Shown one piece after another: positions 31,116-39,389 of a stretch of DNA of 64,000 nucleotides. The first letter of the stretch is position 1. Each line of letters begins with the position of its first letter. The notes under the pieces were generated by a model. It was not told where the DNA came from, ran no database searches, and saw nothing but the letters and a program-made list of their open reading frames with translations. The stretch is from Leucobacter sp. Ag1. Its GTDB lineage: Bacteria > Actinomycetota > Actinomycetes > Actinomycetales > Microbacteriaceae. Location of the stretch: NCBI RefSeq assembly GCF_000980875.1, contig NZ_LAYO01000101.1, positions 19,374-83,373 of the forward strand. The letters run 5' to 3'. The position numbers were made by a program, and so were the translations under genes.

Positions 31116-32408
31116 ATGGCGAGAGCCTGGATCACCGACCTCTGGGTGAAAGACGCCCACGCGCTCATGCCCGACGGCAGCAAGGTGCGGATCGCGCCCA
31201 CCGCCGCCGAGCTCAAGAGCCTCCGCAGCCTCCCCGACCACTTCCGCACCGCCCGCTTCATGCAGGGCCAGCGGTGGCGCGTCGGATGGTACGAACACGG
31301 CGGGCGCGAGCGAGGCCGCCTCTTCGCCACGAAACCCGAAGCCGAGCGCTACCGCGCCGAACTCGAGGACAACCTCCGCGCCGGCCGCTACGCGCCGCCC
31401 GAGCTCGCCGAGCAGCGCTTCGGGCAGCTCGCCGAGACCTGGCTCGGATCCAAGCGACGTCCGAAGCCCCGCACCCTCAACCGGTACGAGAACGAGCTCG
31501 CCGTGCACATCCTGCCGCAGTGGGCCGACGTGCCGATCAACGCGATCACTCGGCAGCGCGTCGACGAGTGGGTGACCGCGCTCATCGCCGGCACCGCGCC
31601 CCGCGAGTACACCGGCCGCGGTCGCGCCCGGGTGAAGGGTCCGCTCGCGCCGCGCACCGTGCGCCACGTCGTCGCCCGTACCTTCGGCGGCGCGCTGCGC
31701 TACGCCCACGACGAGGGATGGATCCCGCGCGACCCGCTGCGCCGTGTCGAGCTGCCCCGCCCGACCCCGTCCGAGCGGCTCGCGATCCTCACCCACGGCG
31801 AAGTCGAAGCGCTCGCCGACGCCGCGAAGGAGATCACCGGCCACCAGCGCGACCGCGCCGCGATCTACCTCCTCGCCTACGGCGGCCCCCGCGTCAACGA
31901 AGGCTTCGCGTTCCAGGTCCGCGACATTCGCATCGACGACCACCGCGCCGACGTTCTGCGCACCTGGACGAAGGACCGCGACGGCCGCCGCATCATCGGC
32001 CCGCCGAAGACATGGGAGCGGCGCGCCCTCCCGCTGCACGACTTCGTGCTCGCCGAACTCGAACCCCTCATGGCGCACCAGCACCCGACGTCCTGGCTCT
32101 TCCGATCGAACCGCGGCGACCGCGCCCTCGACCACAAGAACTGGTACAACCGCGTCTGGCGGCCCGCGCTCGCCGCGACCGGCCTCGACGACCCCGAACT
32201 CGGCCTCACGATCCACCAGCTCCGCCACACCGCCGCGAGCACCGCGATCGCGGCCGGCGCCGACGTGAAGGTCGTGCAGACGATGCTCGGCCACCGCAAC
32301 GCCTCGGAGACGCTCGACACCTACTCGCACCTCTGGCCCGACCGCCTCGACGAGGTGATCATGAAGGTGTCGTTCCACCGCGAGGAGTGGCTCCGCCTCG
32401 CCGCCTGA
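31116..32408 (+). CDS. int: Tyrosine integrase
   Basis: A 430-residue site-specific recombinase (MARAWITDLWVKDAHA), with AAAGGA 9 nt upstream of the ATG. Residues 1-95 are an arm-binding domain, 96-215 the core-binding SAM-like domain and 220-420 the catalytic domain. The residues are in place: R259 in GGPRVNEG, H367 and R370 in HQLRHT, H393 in LGHRNASE and the nucleophile Y403 in DTYSHLW. It lies next to tRNA-Arg and should recombine attP with the tRNA 3' end. It follows the repressor operon in the same direction. Confidence 0.95.
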   Translation: MARAWITDLWVKDAHALMPDGSKVRIAPTAAELKSLRSLPDHFRTARFMQGQRWRVGWYEHGGRERGRLFATKPEAERYRAELEDNLRAGRYAPPELAEQRFGQLAETWLGSKRRPKPRTLNRYENELAVHILPQWADVPINAITRQRVDEWVTALIAGTAPREYTGRGRARVKGPLAPRTVRHVVARTFGGALRYAHDEGWIPRDPLRRVELPRPTPSERLAILTHGEVEALADAAKEITGHQRDRAAIYLLAYGGPRVNEGFAFQVRDIRIDDHRADVLRTWTKDRDGRRIIGPPKTWERRALPLHDFVLAELEPLMAHQHPTSWLFRSNRGDRALDHKNWYNRVWRPALAATGLDDPELGLTIHQLRHTAASTAIAAGADVKVVQTMLGHRNASETLDTYSHLWPDRLDEVIMKVSFHREEWLRLAA

Positions 32409-32464
32409 TCCGCGCCATGCTGTCTGCGTGCTGTCCGGCACGATTCGCCGTCGCGCCCGGAAAC

Positions 32465-32514
32465 GAAAAAATCCCCCCGGGATCCGCATCATCTTGCGGA
32501 CCCCGAGGGGATAA
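32465..32514 (-). terminator. Strong T-tailed terminator behind tRNA-Arg
   Basis: On the minus strand a stem of TCCCCTCGGGGTCCGCA with TGCGGATCCCGGGGGGA closes a six-base loop and ends in TTTTTT. It would end transcription from the tRNA and, in the plus direction, may also slow integrase transcription. It lies on the phage side of the tRNA end, so in the lysogen the tRNA terminator may be phage-supplied. Confidence 0.8.
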
Positions 32515-32535
32515 CCTGCGCGCCCCGAGGGATTC
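32500..32535. other. Predicted right attachment site region
   Basis: The junction lies where the tRNA 3' end meets phage DNA. The crossover core must be a shared segment of the tRNA 3' part, but the matching copy at the left end is outside the window, so the exact limits cannot be set. A partial repeat of CCCCGAGGG occurs at 32502 and 32524. Confidence 0.55.
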
Positions 32536-32592
32536 GAACCCCCGACCTTCTGATCCGTAGTCAGATGCTCTATCCAGCTGAGCTAGGGGCGC
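32519..32592 (-). tRNA. tRNA-Arg (anticodon ACG)
   Basis: The minus strand folds as a complete 74-nt tRNA. The acceptor arm is GCGCCCC with GGGGCGC, the anticodon stem TCTGA with TCAGA, the loop CTACGGA holds anticodon ACG, and the T-arm carries GGTTCGAATCC. ACG reads CGN arginine codons through inosine. CCA is not encoded. The gene is intact and is the phage integration target. Confidence 0.96.
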
Positions 32593-32760
32593 ACTGTTGA
32601 TCTCTCAACCCGGAAAACATTACCCGAAGTCCGGGGGAATGTGAAATCGGGCCGGGGATCCCGGGCGTGTTCGGTGCGGTGGCGCTGCGAACGGCCCCGC
32701 GAAGGCGCCTGGGGTGAGCCGCCCGAACCCGCGCGCTGCGCCCCGCCCCCCGGCAGCGGT

Positions 32761-32766
32761 TACGCT
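32761..32766 (+). promoter_or_regulatory. -10 box of apt
   Basis: TACGCT is 6 nt before the GTG at 32773, and no ribosome site is seen; a leaderless transcript is expected. Confidence 0.55.
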
Positions 32767-32772
32767 TGCTCC

Positions 32773-33306
32773 GTGTCTACCGAACTTCCGGCCGATCTGC
32801 AGCGTGCCGAGTCCCTGATCCGCGACGTCCTCGACTTCCCGAAGCCGGGCATCGTCTTCCGCGATATCGCGCCCCTGCTGGCCGACGGGCCGGCGCTGCA
32901 CGCGACCGCCGCGGCGCTCGTGGAGCCGTTCCGCGGCCAGTTCGATGTGGTCGCCGGGGTCGAAGCTCGCGGCTTCATCCTCGGTACGGCCGCCGCCGCG
33001 GTCGAGGGCGTCGGCTTCGTGCCGGTGCGCAAGGCGGGCAAGCTGCCGCGGCCGGCGGCGTCGGAGGACTTCGCGCTCGAATACGGCACGGCCACGATCG
33101 AGGTGCACGACGACCTGCCGCGCGGTACCCGCGTGCTGCTCGTCGACGACGTGCTGGCCACGGGCGGCACGCTGGCGGCCGGGCGCCGCCTGCTCGCGCG
33201 CGTCGGCTACGAGGTGGTCGGCACCGCGGTGCTGTTCGAGATCGACGAGCTCGGCGGTCGGGCGGTCGTCGGCGACGAGCACCTGCACACGGTGTTCCGC
33301 GGCTGA
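32773..33306 (+). CDS. apt: Adenine phosphoribosyltransferase
   Basis: A 177-residue purine-salvage enzyme that makes AMP and pyrophosphate from adenine and PRPP. It has the APT opening LIRDVLDFPKPGIVFRDI near 17-34, the purine-binding VVAGVEARGFILG and the PRPP loop VLLVDDVLATGGTL around 122-135. The start is GTG at 32773 (VSTELPADL), 6 nt after a TACGCT box. It is the first chromosomal protein gene beside the prophage and is undisturbed by the insertion. Confidence 0.93.
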   Translation: MSTELPADLQRAESLIRDVLDFPKPGIVFRDIAPLLADGPALHATAAALVEPFRGQFDVVAGVEARGFILGTAAAAVEGVGFVPVRKAGKLPRPAASEDFALEYGTATIEVHDDLPRGTRVLLVDDVLATGGTLAAGRRLLARVGYEVVGTAVLFEIDELGGRAVVGDEHLHTVFRG

Positions 33307-33380
33307 GGCGCCCCTCCCGCGACCCGCGAGACGGGCGCGCATGCTGCACGACGCGGGGTCGCGCGGCAGATATAGCCGCT

Positions 33381-35111
33381 ATGACCGAGAACGACGCCAC
33401 CGCCGCCTTCTTCGCCGCACGCGATCAGCTGCTCGACCTGGCGGGGGATCCGGCGCGGGCCCGCGCCGAGTTCCGGTGGCCCGACGTCGGCCCGTCGTTC
33501 AACTGGGCCCACGACGTGTTCGATCGGATCGCCGAGGGCAATGAGACGACCGCGCTGCGGATCGCCGAGGAGGACGGGACCGAGCAGGCGCTGAGCTTCG
33601 CCGAACTGCGGCGCCGCAGCGATCAGGTCGCGAACTGGCTGCTGCGCATCGGCGCGCGCCCGGGCGACGTGGCCATGCTCATGCTCGGCAACCGGGTCGA
33701 GCTCTGGGAGCTCATGCTCGCCGCCATGAAGGTCGGCGTCGTGATCCTGCCGACCTCGGTGGTGCTGAGCGCGCACGAGCTCGCGGACCGGGTCGAGCGC
33801 GGTCGCGTGCGCTTCGTCTTCGCCGGGCCGGAGGACGCGGTCAAGTTCGCCGGGGTGCCGGGCGACTACCGCGGTGTGGGCGTGGGCTTCGATGCGGGCA
33901 GCCAGGATCAGCGCGCCGCCCTCTACGACTGGCTGCGCTTCGAGGAGTCGCGCGCCGGCTCCGACGCACCCGTGGCGAAGACCACCGCGAGCGACGATCC
34001 CGCCCTGCTCTACTTCACGAGCGGCACGACGAGCCTGCCGAAGATCGTGGTGCACACGCACACGAGCTACCCGCTGGGCCACCTCACCACCATGTCGTGG
34101 ATCGGCGTACGGCCGGGCGACGTGCACCTGGTGATCAGCGCACCGGGATGGGCGAAGCACGCCTGGTCGAGCTTCTTCGGGCCGTGGCACGTCGGCGCCA
34201 CCATCTTCGTCGCGAACTACGCGCGCTTCGAGCCGGTGCGTCTCGTCGCCGAGCTCGACCGGGCCGGTGTCACCTCGTTCTGCGCGCCTCCGACGGTGTG
34301 GCGCATGCTGATCCAGCAGAAGCTCGAGCGGAAGCCCCGTGCGCTGCGCGAGCTGGTCTCGGCGGGGGAGCCGCTGAACCCCGAGGTGATCGCCCGGATC
34401 CGCGAATGGTGGGGGCTCGAGATCCGCGACGGCTACGGTCAGACCGAGACCACCGCGCTGATCGGCACCATGCCGGGCGAGGCCGTGGTGCCCGGCGCGA
34501 TGGGGCGGCCTCTGCCCGGGGTCGACGTGGTGCTCGTGAACCCCGCGACGGGCGAGCGCGGCGATGAGGGCGAGATCTGCCTGCCGATGGAGCCGCGACC
34601 CACGAACCTCATGCCGGGCTACTTCGGCAACGATGGGGCGACAGCGAAGGCGACGAGCGGGGGCCTGTTCCACACGGGCGACGTCGCTCAGCGCGATGCC
34701 GACGGGATGCTGACCTTCGTCGGCCGCACCGACGACATCTTCAAGTCCAGCGACTTCAAGGTCTCGCCGTTCGAGGTCGAGAGCGCGCTGCTGGAGCACG
34801 CGGCGGTGGCCGAGGCTGCGGTCGTCGGGGCGCCCGACGACACCCGGCTGAACGTGACCAAGGCCTACGTCGCGCTTGCCGCCGGTTGGGGCGAGAACGC
34901 GGACACGGCGCGCGAGATCCTGGCGCACGCGCGGGTCGCGCTGCCGCCCTACATGCGAGTGCGGCGCGTCGAGTTCTTCGAGCTGCCCAAGACGACGTCG
35001 GGCAAGATCCGCCGGGTCGAGCTGCGGCAGCGGGAGGAGGCCGCGCACGCGGCGGGTGAGCGACCCGCGGGCGAGTGGCGCGAGGGTGACTTTTCCGACC
35101 TGAAGGGGTAG
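33381..35111 (+). CDS. Medium-chain acyl-CoA synthetase (ANL superfamily)
   Basis: A 576-residue AMP-forming ligase (MTENDATAAFFAARDQ). The P-loop YFTSGTTSLPKIVVH is near 215-229, the adenylate motif DGYGQTETT around 350 and the hinge GRTDDIFKSSDFKVSP near 450. The C-terminal lysine lies in TTSGKIRRVELR. It activates carboxylic acids as acyl-AMP and transfers them to CoA. The overall pattern (FNWAHDVFDRIAEGN opening) matches the medium-chain MACS group. It lies 75 bp after apt; whether they share a transcript is unclear. Confidence 0.87.
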   Translation: MTENDATAAFFAARDQLLDLAGDPARARAEFRWPDVGPSFNWAHDVFDRIAEGNETTALRIAEEDGTEQALSFAELRRRSDQVANWLLRIGARPGDVAMLMLGNRVELWELMLAAMKVGVVILPTSVVLSAHELADRVERGRVRFVFAGPEDAVKFAGVPGDYRGVGVGFDAGSQDQRAALYDWLRFEESRAGSDAPVAKTTASDDPALLYFTSGTTSLPKIVVHTHTSYPLGHLTTMSWIGVRPGDVHLVISAPGWAKHAWSSFFGPWHVGATIFVANYARFEPVRLVAELDRAGVTSFCAPPTVWRMLIQQKLERKPRALRELVSAGEPLNPEVIARIREWWGLEIRDGYGQTETTALIGTMPGEAVVPGAMGRPLPGVDVVLVNPATGERGDEGEICLPMEPRPTNLMPGYFGNDGATAKATSGGLFHTGDVAQRDADGMLTFVGRTDDIFKSSDFKVSPFEVESALLEHAAVAEAAVVGAPDDTRLNVTKAYVALAAGWGENADTAREILAHARVALPPYMRVRRVEFFELPKTTSGKIRRVELRQREEAAHAAGERPAGEWREGDFSDLKG

Positions 35112-35119
35112 CTTCGGGC

Positions 35120-35148
35120 TTGTAACCGGATGGCCGTTACTGTAACGT
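35120..35148 (+). promoter_or_regulatory. Promoter and palindromic operator of the SipW-type operon
   Basis: TTGTAA at 35120-35125 and TAACGT at 35143-35148 are spaced 17 bp. The perfect palindrome CGTTACTGTAACG at 35135-35147 overlaps the -10, so a dimeric repressor could block it. A further GTAAC half-site is at 35122. Confidence 0.55.
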
Positions 35149-35200
35149 TCAACTAAATCCGGGTGGCAACGGTGCTCCCGGGGTTGCATGGGGGAAAACA

Positions 35201-35770
35201 ATGACCGTTTCCAGTCAGACCGAATCCATTGACGTACAACGCCGAGCCGCGAAGCGGCGCAAGATCGGCGCACTGCTCGCGGGCGGGCTCGTGCTCGGCG
35301 TGGGCGCCGCAGTCACGCTCGCATCCTGGAACGATTCCGAGTTCGCGAAGGCCAACCTGACGGCCGGAACGTTCGTGTTCCAGGGATCCACCGACGGCAC
35401 CACCTTCGCCGACCACGCCAGTTCGGGCGGCGCAGCCTCGCTGACCTTCACCACGGGCTTCGACAAGCTCAGCCCGAACGACGTCGTGTACGCGCCCTAC
35501 GCGCTGAAGCTCACCGGCTCCTCGCCGGCGACGCTCACGCCTACAGCTCCCGCGGTGACCGGAGCGCTCAACGGCAAGGCGACCTTCGCCGCAGTGCAGA
35601 CGACGACCTTCGGGTGCAACGCCGGGGCGTTCACCGGCGGCACCACGCTGGTGACGACCATGTCTCCCGGCGACACGGTGAACCTCTGCCTCAAGGTCAC
35701 GGCCGGCTCGACCATCGCCCAGGGCGATACCGGAGCCGTCGTCTGGCAGTGGGACGCCGTTTCGCAGTAG
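35201..35770 (+). CDS. Exported protein with SipW-type signal peptide
   Basis: A 189-residue protein (MTVSSQTESIDVQRRAA). The SipW-type signal has KRRKIGALLAGGLVLGVGAA and then ASWND, where the cut is expected after the Ala. The mature part is Thr/Gly/Ala-rich, beta-type and carries two Cys (FGCNAGAF, LCLKV). This family includes TasA/camelysin-like surface and fibre proteins. It heads an operon with a second similar protein, the matching signal peptidase and a third substrate. GGGGGA lies 5-7 nt before the ATG. Confidence 0.82.
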   Translation: MTVSSQTESIDVQRRAAKRRKIGALLAGGLVLGVGAAVTLASWNDSEFAKANLTAGTFVFQGSTDGTTFADHASSGGAASLTFTTGFDKLSPNDVVYAPYALKLTGSSPATLTPTAPAVTGALNGKATFAAVQTTTFGCNAGAFTGGTTLVTTMSPGDTVNLCLKVTAGSTIAQGDTGAVVWQWDAVSQ

Positions 35771-35785
35771 GCCCGGAGCACTGCT

Positions 35786-36463
35786 GTGACTGCGCCTGCG
35801 CCGAACGAGTCGGGGCGGTCGCGCCGAGCGCGCCGCCTCGATCTGGTCGCGCGCCGACGCGGCCTCACCTTCCGCCGAGCCCGTGCCCTCCTGGCCGGAG
35901 CACTCGTGCTGGGGATCGGCGCGACCGCGACGCTCGCCGCCTGGACCGATCAGGAGAACGCGAAGGCGACCCTGACAGCGGGCACCTTCGCGCTGGAGTC
36001 CCTGGTCTCGGGCGGCAGTTGGACCGACACGACGGCGCCGGCCGCCGCCGCGGTGCTCCCGCTCGCGGCGACCGGCATGATGCCGGGCACGAGTAAGGCG
36101 GCCTGGATCCAGATCCGCACCAAGGCCGGCAGCGGAGCCGGCACCGTGAACCTCACCGGCGTCACGCTCGCGACGACGCCCGCCGACCCGACCGTCGACC
36201 CGAACAAGTCGTTCGGCGACGCGCTCACGGTGCGCATCGGCACGGTCGCGACGACGGGCGACTGCGTTCCGAGCTGGACCGGCGGCTCCCTCGTGACCAA
36301 GGTCAGTACGTTGCCGACCGGGCTCACGCCGGCGACCGTCGGTGCGAACTCCGCCCTCGTCGCGATCTACTGCGTCGTGGTCACGCTCCCCACGAACGCG
36401 GCGAACACGGCGCAGGGCGGCAGCGTGACCCCGACCTGGGCGTTCACGGGGACCTCGAGCTGA
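35786..36463 (+). CDS. Second SipW-type exported protein
   Basis: A 225-residue protein with a GTG start at 35786, with GGAG 9 nt upstream. A long basic leader (SRRARRLDLVARRRGLTFRR) precedes the hydrophobic segment and the AAWTDQENAKATLTAGTF motif, the hallmark at the SipW cleavage site. The mature part is beta-rich with a Cys pair (GDCVPSW and IYCVVVT). It shares the WTDQEN motif with the fourth gene of the operon and is likely cut by the peptidase encoded next. Confidence 0.82.
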   Translation: MTAPAPNESGRSRRARRLDLVARRRGLTFRRARALLAGALVLGIGATATLAAWTDQENAKATLTAGTFALESLVSGGSWTDTTAPAAAAVLPLAATGMMPGTSKAAWIQIRTKAGSGAGTVNLTGVTLATTPADPTVDPNKSFGDALTVRIGTVATTGDCVPSWTGGSLVTKVSTLPTGLTPATVGANSALVAIYCVVVTLPTNAANTAQGGSVTPTWAFTGTSS

Positions 36464-36473
36464 GCGGGCACCG

Positions 36474-37763
36474 ATGACTCAGGAACGCGCGGGCTGGGGG
36501 CGGGCGGCGCGGACGACGGGACGCGTCGTACGCGAGACGCTGCTCACCGTCGCCGCCCTCGGGGGCGCCGCGTGCATCGTGCTCGTGATCCTCGCGTTCA
36601 CGGGCGGCTACTCGCTCATCATGTTCAAGACCGGATCGATGTCGCCGACGATCCCGACGGGTTCCGTCGCGCTGGTGCGCGAGATCCCGGCGTCCGAGGC
36701 GAAGGTCGGCGACGTGCTCACGGTCGACCGACCGGGCAAGCTCCCGGTGACCCACCGCGTCACCTCGGTCGCGCCCGCCGACGGTGACCCGGGCGAGCGC
36801 GTGATCACCCTGAAGGGCGACGCGAACCAGACCGAGGATCCCGAGCCCTACCGGATCGCTCACGCCCGGATCGTGATCGGTTCGGTGCCGGGGCTGGCGA
36901 CGGTGATCGTCTGGTTCGGCAGCCCGTGGATCATGGGCGGGGTCACCGTCGCCGCCGCGATCCTCGTCACCTGGGCGTTCTGGCCGCGCGAGCGGGAGTA
37001 CCGCGAGCGGAAGGCGGGGAAGCGATCCGCCGCTCCGGTGGCGAGCGGCGCCCTGGCGCTCGCCGCGGTGCTCGGGGCCGGCGGCCCGCTGCTCCTCTCG
37101 GCGCCGACCCCGGCCGGCGCCGCTCCGGTCGCGGCCGTTCCGATTGCGGCCGCCCCCTCGAACGCCTCCGACATCCTGAACCTGAGGTCCGACCTCGCGC
37201 CCGACGACGTGCTGCAGCTGAGTCGTGATCGTCCGGTGTACTGGCACGTGGACGCCGACGCATCGCGGGCGCCCGGCGACGGATCCCTCTCGATCTCGCT
37301 CGCCGGGGCGGGCGATCAAGCGCTCGGGCTGCACGCCGAGGTGCGGACCTGCGCCGCGGCCTGGACCTCGACCGGATGCCGGGCAGGGGAGCAGCTGCTC
37401 CGGGCCGACGGGCCCGTACTGCTCGACGGGCGGTTCTCGCGCGTGCTCACGGTCGCCACGCCCTTCGAGGCGCACCTGCGGATCGCGCTCACCGCGGATC
37501 CGCAGACCGGAAGCGGGGCGAACGGAGCCGATCCCGGTGCGCTCGCGCGCGGCAGTCTCACGCTGCGCGCCGATGCGGGCGAAGACACCGAGCAGGTCGG
37601 GATCGGCGGGGAGGGCCCGCTCGCCCGCACCGGCTGGGAACCCGTGCGCCTGATGGCGGCGCCGGCCGCCGCAGCCGTGGGCCTCGGGATCGCGCTGCTC
37701 GCGCGGCGCCGGGCTCGAGATACGGCGGGCGATGCCGCCTCCACCGAGGGGAGCGTCCGGTGA
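36474..37763 (+). CDS. SipW-type signal peptidase fused to a surface domain with LAxTG signal
   Basis: A 429-residue protein. Residues 28-50 are a membrane anchor. The S26 catalytic part has TGSMSPTIP with Ser55 and LPVTHRV with His94; His in place of Lys marks the SipW/ER type. A second membrane region spans about 140-175. After KAGKR, residues 190-215 look like a new export signal ending PAGAAPVAA. An extra outside domain follows (220-375), then LARTG at 383-387, a hydrophobic stretch and RRRARD. Typical SipW enzymes stop near residue 185, so this appears to be a peptidase-substrate fusion. The 16-residue tail is long for a sorting signal. Confidence 0.82.
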   Translation: MTQERAGWGRAARTTGRVVRETLLTVAALGGAACIVLVILAFTGGYSLIMFKTGSMSPTIPTGSVALVREIPASEAKVGDVLTVDRPGKLPVTHRVTSVAPADGDPGERVITLKGDANQTEDPEPYRIAHARIVIGSVPGLATVIVWFGSPWIMGGVTVAAAILVTWAFWPREREYRERKAGKRSAAPVASGALALAAVLGAGGPLLLSAPTPAGAAPVAAVPIAAAPSNASDILNLRSDLAPDDVLQLSRDRPVYWHVDADASRAPGDGSLSISLAGAGDQALGLHAEVRTCAAAWTSTGCRAGEQLLRADGPVLLDGRFSRVLTVATPFEAHLRIALTADPQTGSGANGADPGALARGSLTLRADAGEDTEQVGIGGEGPLARTGWEPVRLMAAPAAAAVGLGIALLARRRARDTAGDAASTEGSVR

Positions 37764-38305
37764 TGCGCCGACGAAACCCGGGGTGGAGCAGGGGGATCGC
37801 TGCGATCCTGTCGCTCGGCATGCTCACCGGGCTCGCGGTCGGGACTCCCGCGGTGCTGCGTCCCCAGCCCGTTGCCGCGGCGTGGACGGATCAGGAGAAC
37901 GGGAAAGCGACCATCACGGCCGGGACGGTGCCGAACCCGACCAACCTGACGTGCACACTGAACGGCCTGCTCGGTGCGGTCGCCAGCATCACGCTGACTT
38001 GGAAGACGACCGTGCCTCCGCCCGCGACCTTCCGTATCGGGATCGTGGCTGGAGCGAACGGGACACCGACCAGCGGCAACGTCACGGCCACGCCGACGCT
38101 CGTCTCAGGGACGCAGGACACCTACACCGCGACGATCCCGGTGGACCTGCTCACCTCCCTGCTGACCAGCCTGCTCGGGAGCACGGCCACGCTCGGAGTA
38201 TCTGGGACCGCGGGGAGCAACTGGGTATCGCCCGGTTGGGCGAGGGCGGAAGTCAAGATCGTGCTGCTCGGCCTGCTCCTGGGCTCCAGCTGCACCCCGC
38301 TCTGA
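37763..38305 (+). CDS. Third SipW-type exported protein
   Basis: A 180-residue protein whose ATG overlaps the peptidase stop (TGATG). The signal is RRRNPGWSRGIAAILSLG with a longer hydrophobic stretch, then VAAAWTDQENGKATITAGT. The mature part is a fibronectin-like beta region (LTCTLNGLLGAVASITLTW) with two Cys that could pair (LTCTL and SSCTPL at the end). It completes the operon of substrates and processing enzyme. Confidence 0.8.
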   Translation: MRRRNPGWSRGIAAILSLGMLTGLAVGTPAVLRPQPVAAAWTDQENGKATITAGTVPNPTNLTCTLNGLLGAVASITLTWKTTVPPPATFRIGIVAGANGTPTSGNVTATPTLVSGTQDTYTATIPVDLLTSLLTSLLGSTATLGVSGTAGSNWVSPGWARAEVKIVLLGLLLGSSCTPL

Positions 38306-38314
38306 GCCGGTCGC

Positions 38315-39316
38315 TCAGCCGAGCAACTCCGCGCAGCGGGCGATCCGATCCCGCCACCAGCGCTCGCGCTCGGTCGTGGCGCGGAAACGGTCGAGCGCGA
38401 GCGCATCGAGCGCCGGGCGGCGGACGGCGATCGCGCCGTCGACGGGGAGGAGCGGGTCGGCGGTCACATCGCCGTCGAGCAGCGCGACCGTGCCGAGTCC
38501 GCAGGCGCCCGCGAGCATCCCGTCGGGGAGCGCCGCGGCGAGGTGCAGACCCATCGAGATGCCGACCGAGGTGTCGAGCGCGCTCGACACGACCACCGGC
38601 AGCCCGGCCTCGGTCACGATGTCGAGCGCCCGACCGATTCCGCCGAGCGGCTGCGCCTTCACGATCAGCAGGTCGGCAGCACCGGCGCGGGCCACCGCGA
38701 GCGGATCCTCGGCCTTGCGCACGCTCTCGTCGGCCGCGATGCGGACCGGGGTTCCGTTCGCAGCGAGCCGGCGGCGAACCTCGGCGAGCTCAGGAACGGT
38801 GACGCAGGGCTGCTCCGCGTAGTCCAGGTCGAGCGCGGCGAGCGCGGTGAGCGCGGCGACCGCTTCGTCGATGCTCCAGCCCGTGTTGGCATCGACGCGC
38901 ACGCGCGCGTCGGAACCCATCGCCTCGCGCACGGCGCGCACCCGCGCGACGTCGTCGACGAGGGACTGGCCGCGCTCGGCCACCTTGACCTTCGCGGTGC
39001 GGCACCCGGGGAAGCGGGCGAGGACCCCGGGCACCTCGGCGGCGGACACCGCCGGAACCGTGGCATTGACGTCGATCGACTCCCGCAGCGGTGCCGGGCT
39101 GCCGCCCCAGCCGAAATCGACGGCGGCGCGCAGCCAGTGTGCGGCCTCGGCGTCGCCGTACTCGACGAAGGGCGAGAACTCGCTCGCACCCATGGGCGCG
39201 TCGAACAGCACGGCCTCGCGCACCGAGATGCCCCGGAACCGGGTGCGGGTCGGGATCGCGACCACGCGAGCGCTGGCGAGGAGCTCGTCGACGGGCACGC
39301 GCGGGGTCTGATCCAT
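38315..39316 (-). CDS. menC: o-Succinylbenzoate synthase
   Basis: A 333-residue enolase-superfamily enzyme that dehydrates SHCHC to o-succinylbenzoate in menaquinone synthesis. The catalytic AKVKV lysine lies near 130, the metal ligands in RVDANTGW, DYAEQPC and IAADES, and the second lysine in LLIVKAQPLGG. The start is ATG at 39316 (MDQTPRVPVDEL) with G-rich sequence upstream. It is divergent from menB, with 73 bp between them, and convergent with the SipW operon. Confidence 0.92.
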   Translation of the reverse strand: MDQTPRVPVDELLASARVVAIPTRTRFRGISVREAVLFDAPMGASEFSPFVEYGDAEAAHWLRAAVDFGWGGSPAPLRESIDVNATVPAVSAAEVPGVLARFPGCRTAKVKVAERGQSLVDDVARVRAVREAMGSDARVRVDANTGWSIDEAVAALTALAALDLDYAEQPCVTVPELAEVRRRLAANGTPVRIAADESVRKAEDPLAVARAGAADLLIVKAQPLGGIGRALDIVTEAGLPVVVSSALDTSVGISMGLHLAAALPDGMLAGACGLGTVALLDGDVTADPLLPVDGAIAVRRPALDALALDRFRATTERERWWRDRIARCAELLG

Positions 39317-39377
39317 GCCCCCCATTCTCGCGGGTGCGCATCCGATCGGAGTGCAATCAAATCGCAAGCGGCCTGCG

Positions 39378-39383
39378 TAGGCT
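39378..39383 (+). promoter_or_regulatory. -10 box of menB
   Basis: TAGGCT lies exactly 6 nt before the ATG at 39390; no ribosome site is present. Confidence 0.55.
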
Positions 39384-39389
39384 TGAGCC

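Larger units (their letters stand above)
1..32520. mobile_element. Siphovirus prophage, left end outside the window, integrated at tRNA-Arg
   Basis: A continuous phage genome runs from the window start to the 3' end of a tRNA-Arg gene. The order right to left is integrase, immunity, recombination, replication, terminase, portal, capsid and tail, which is standard for actinobacterial siphophages. The tyrosine integrase ends about 110 bp from the tRNA, as expected for integration into a tRNA 3' end. Lysis genes, later tail genes and the second att site are not in the window, so the left boundary is unknown. All recognised phage genes are intact, so the prophage could still be functional; that is inference. 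Confidence 0.93.
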
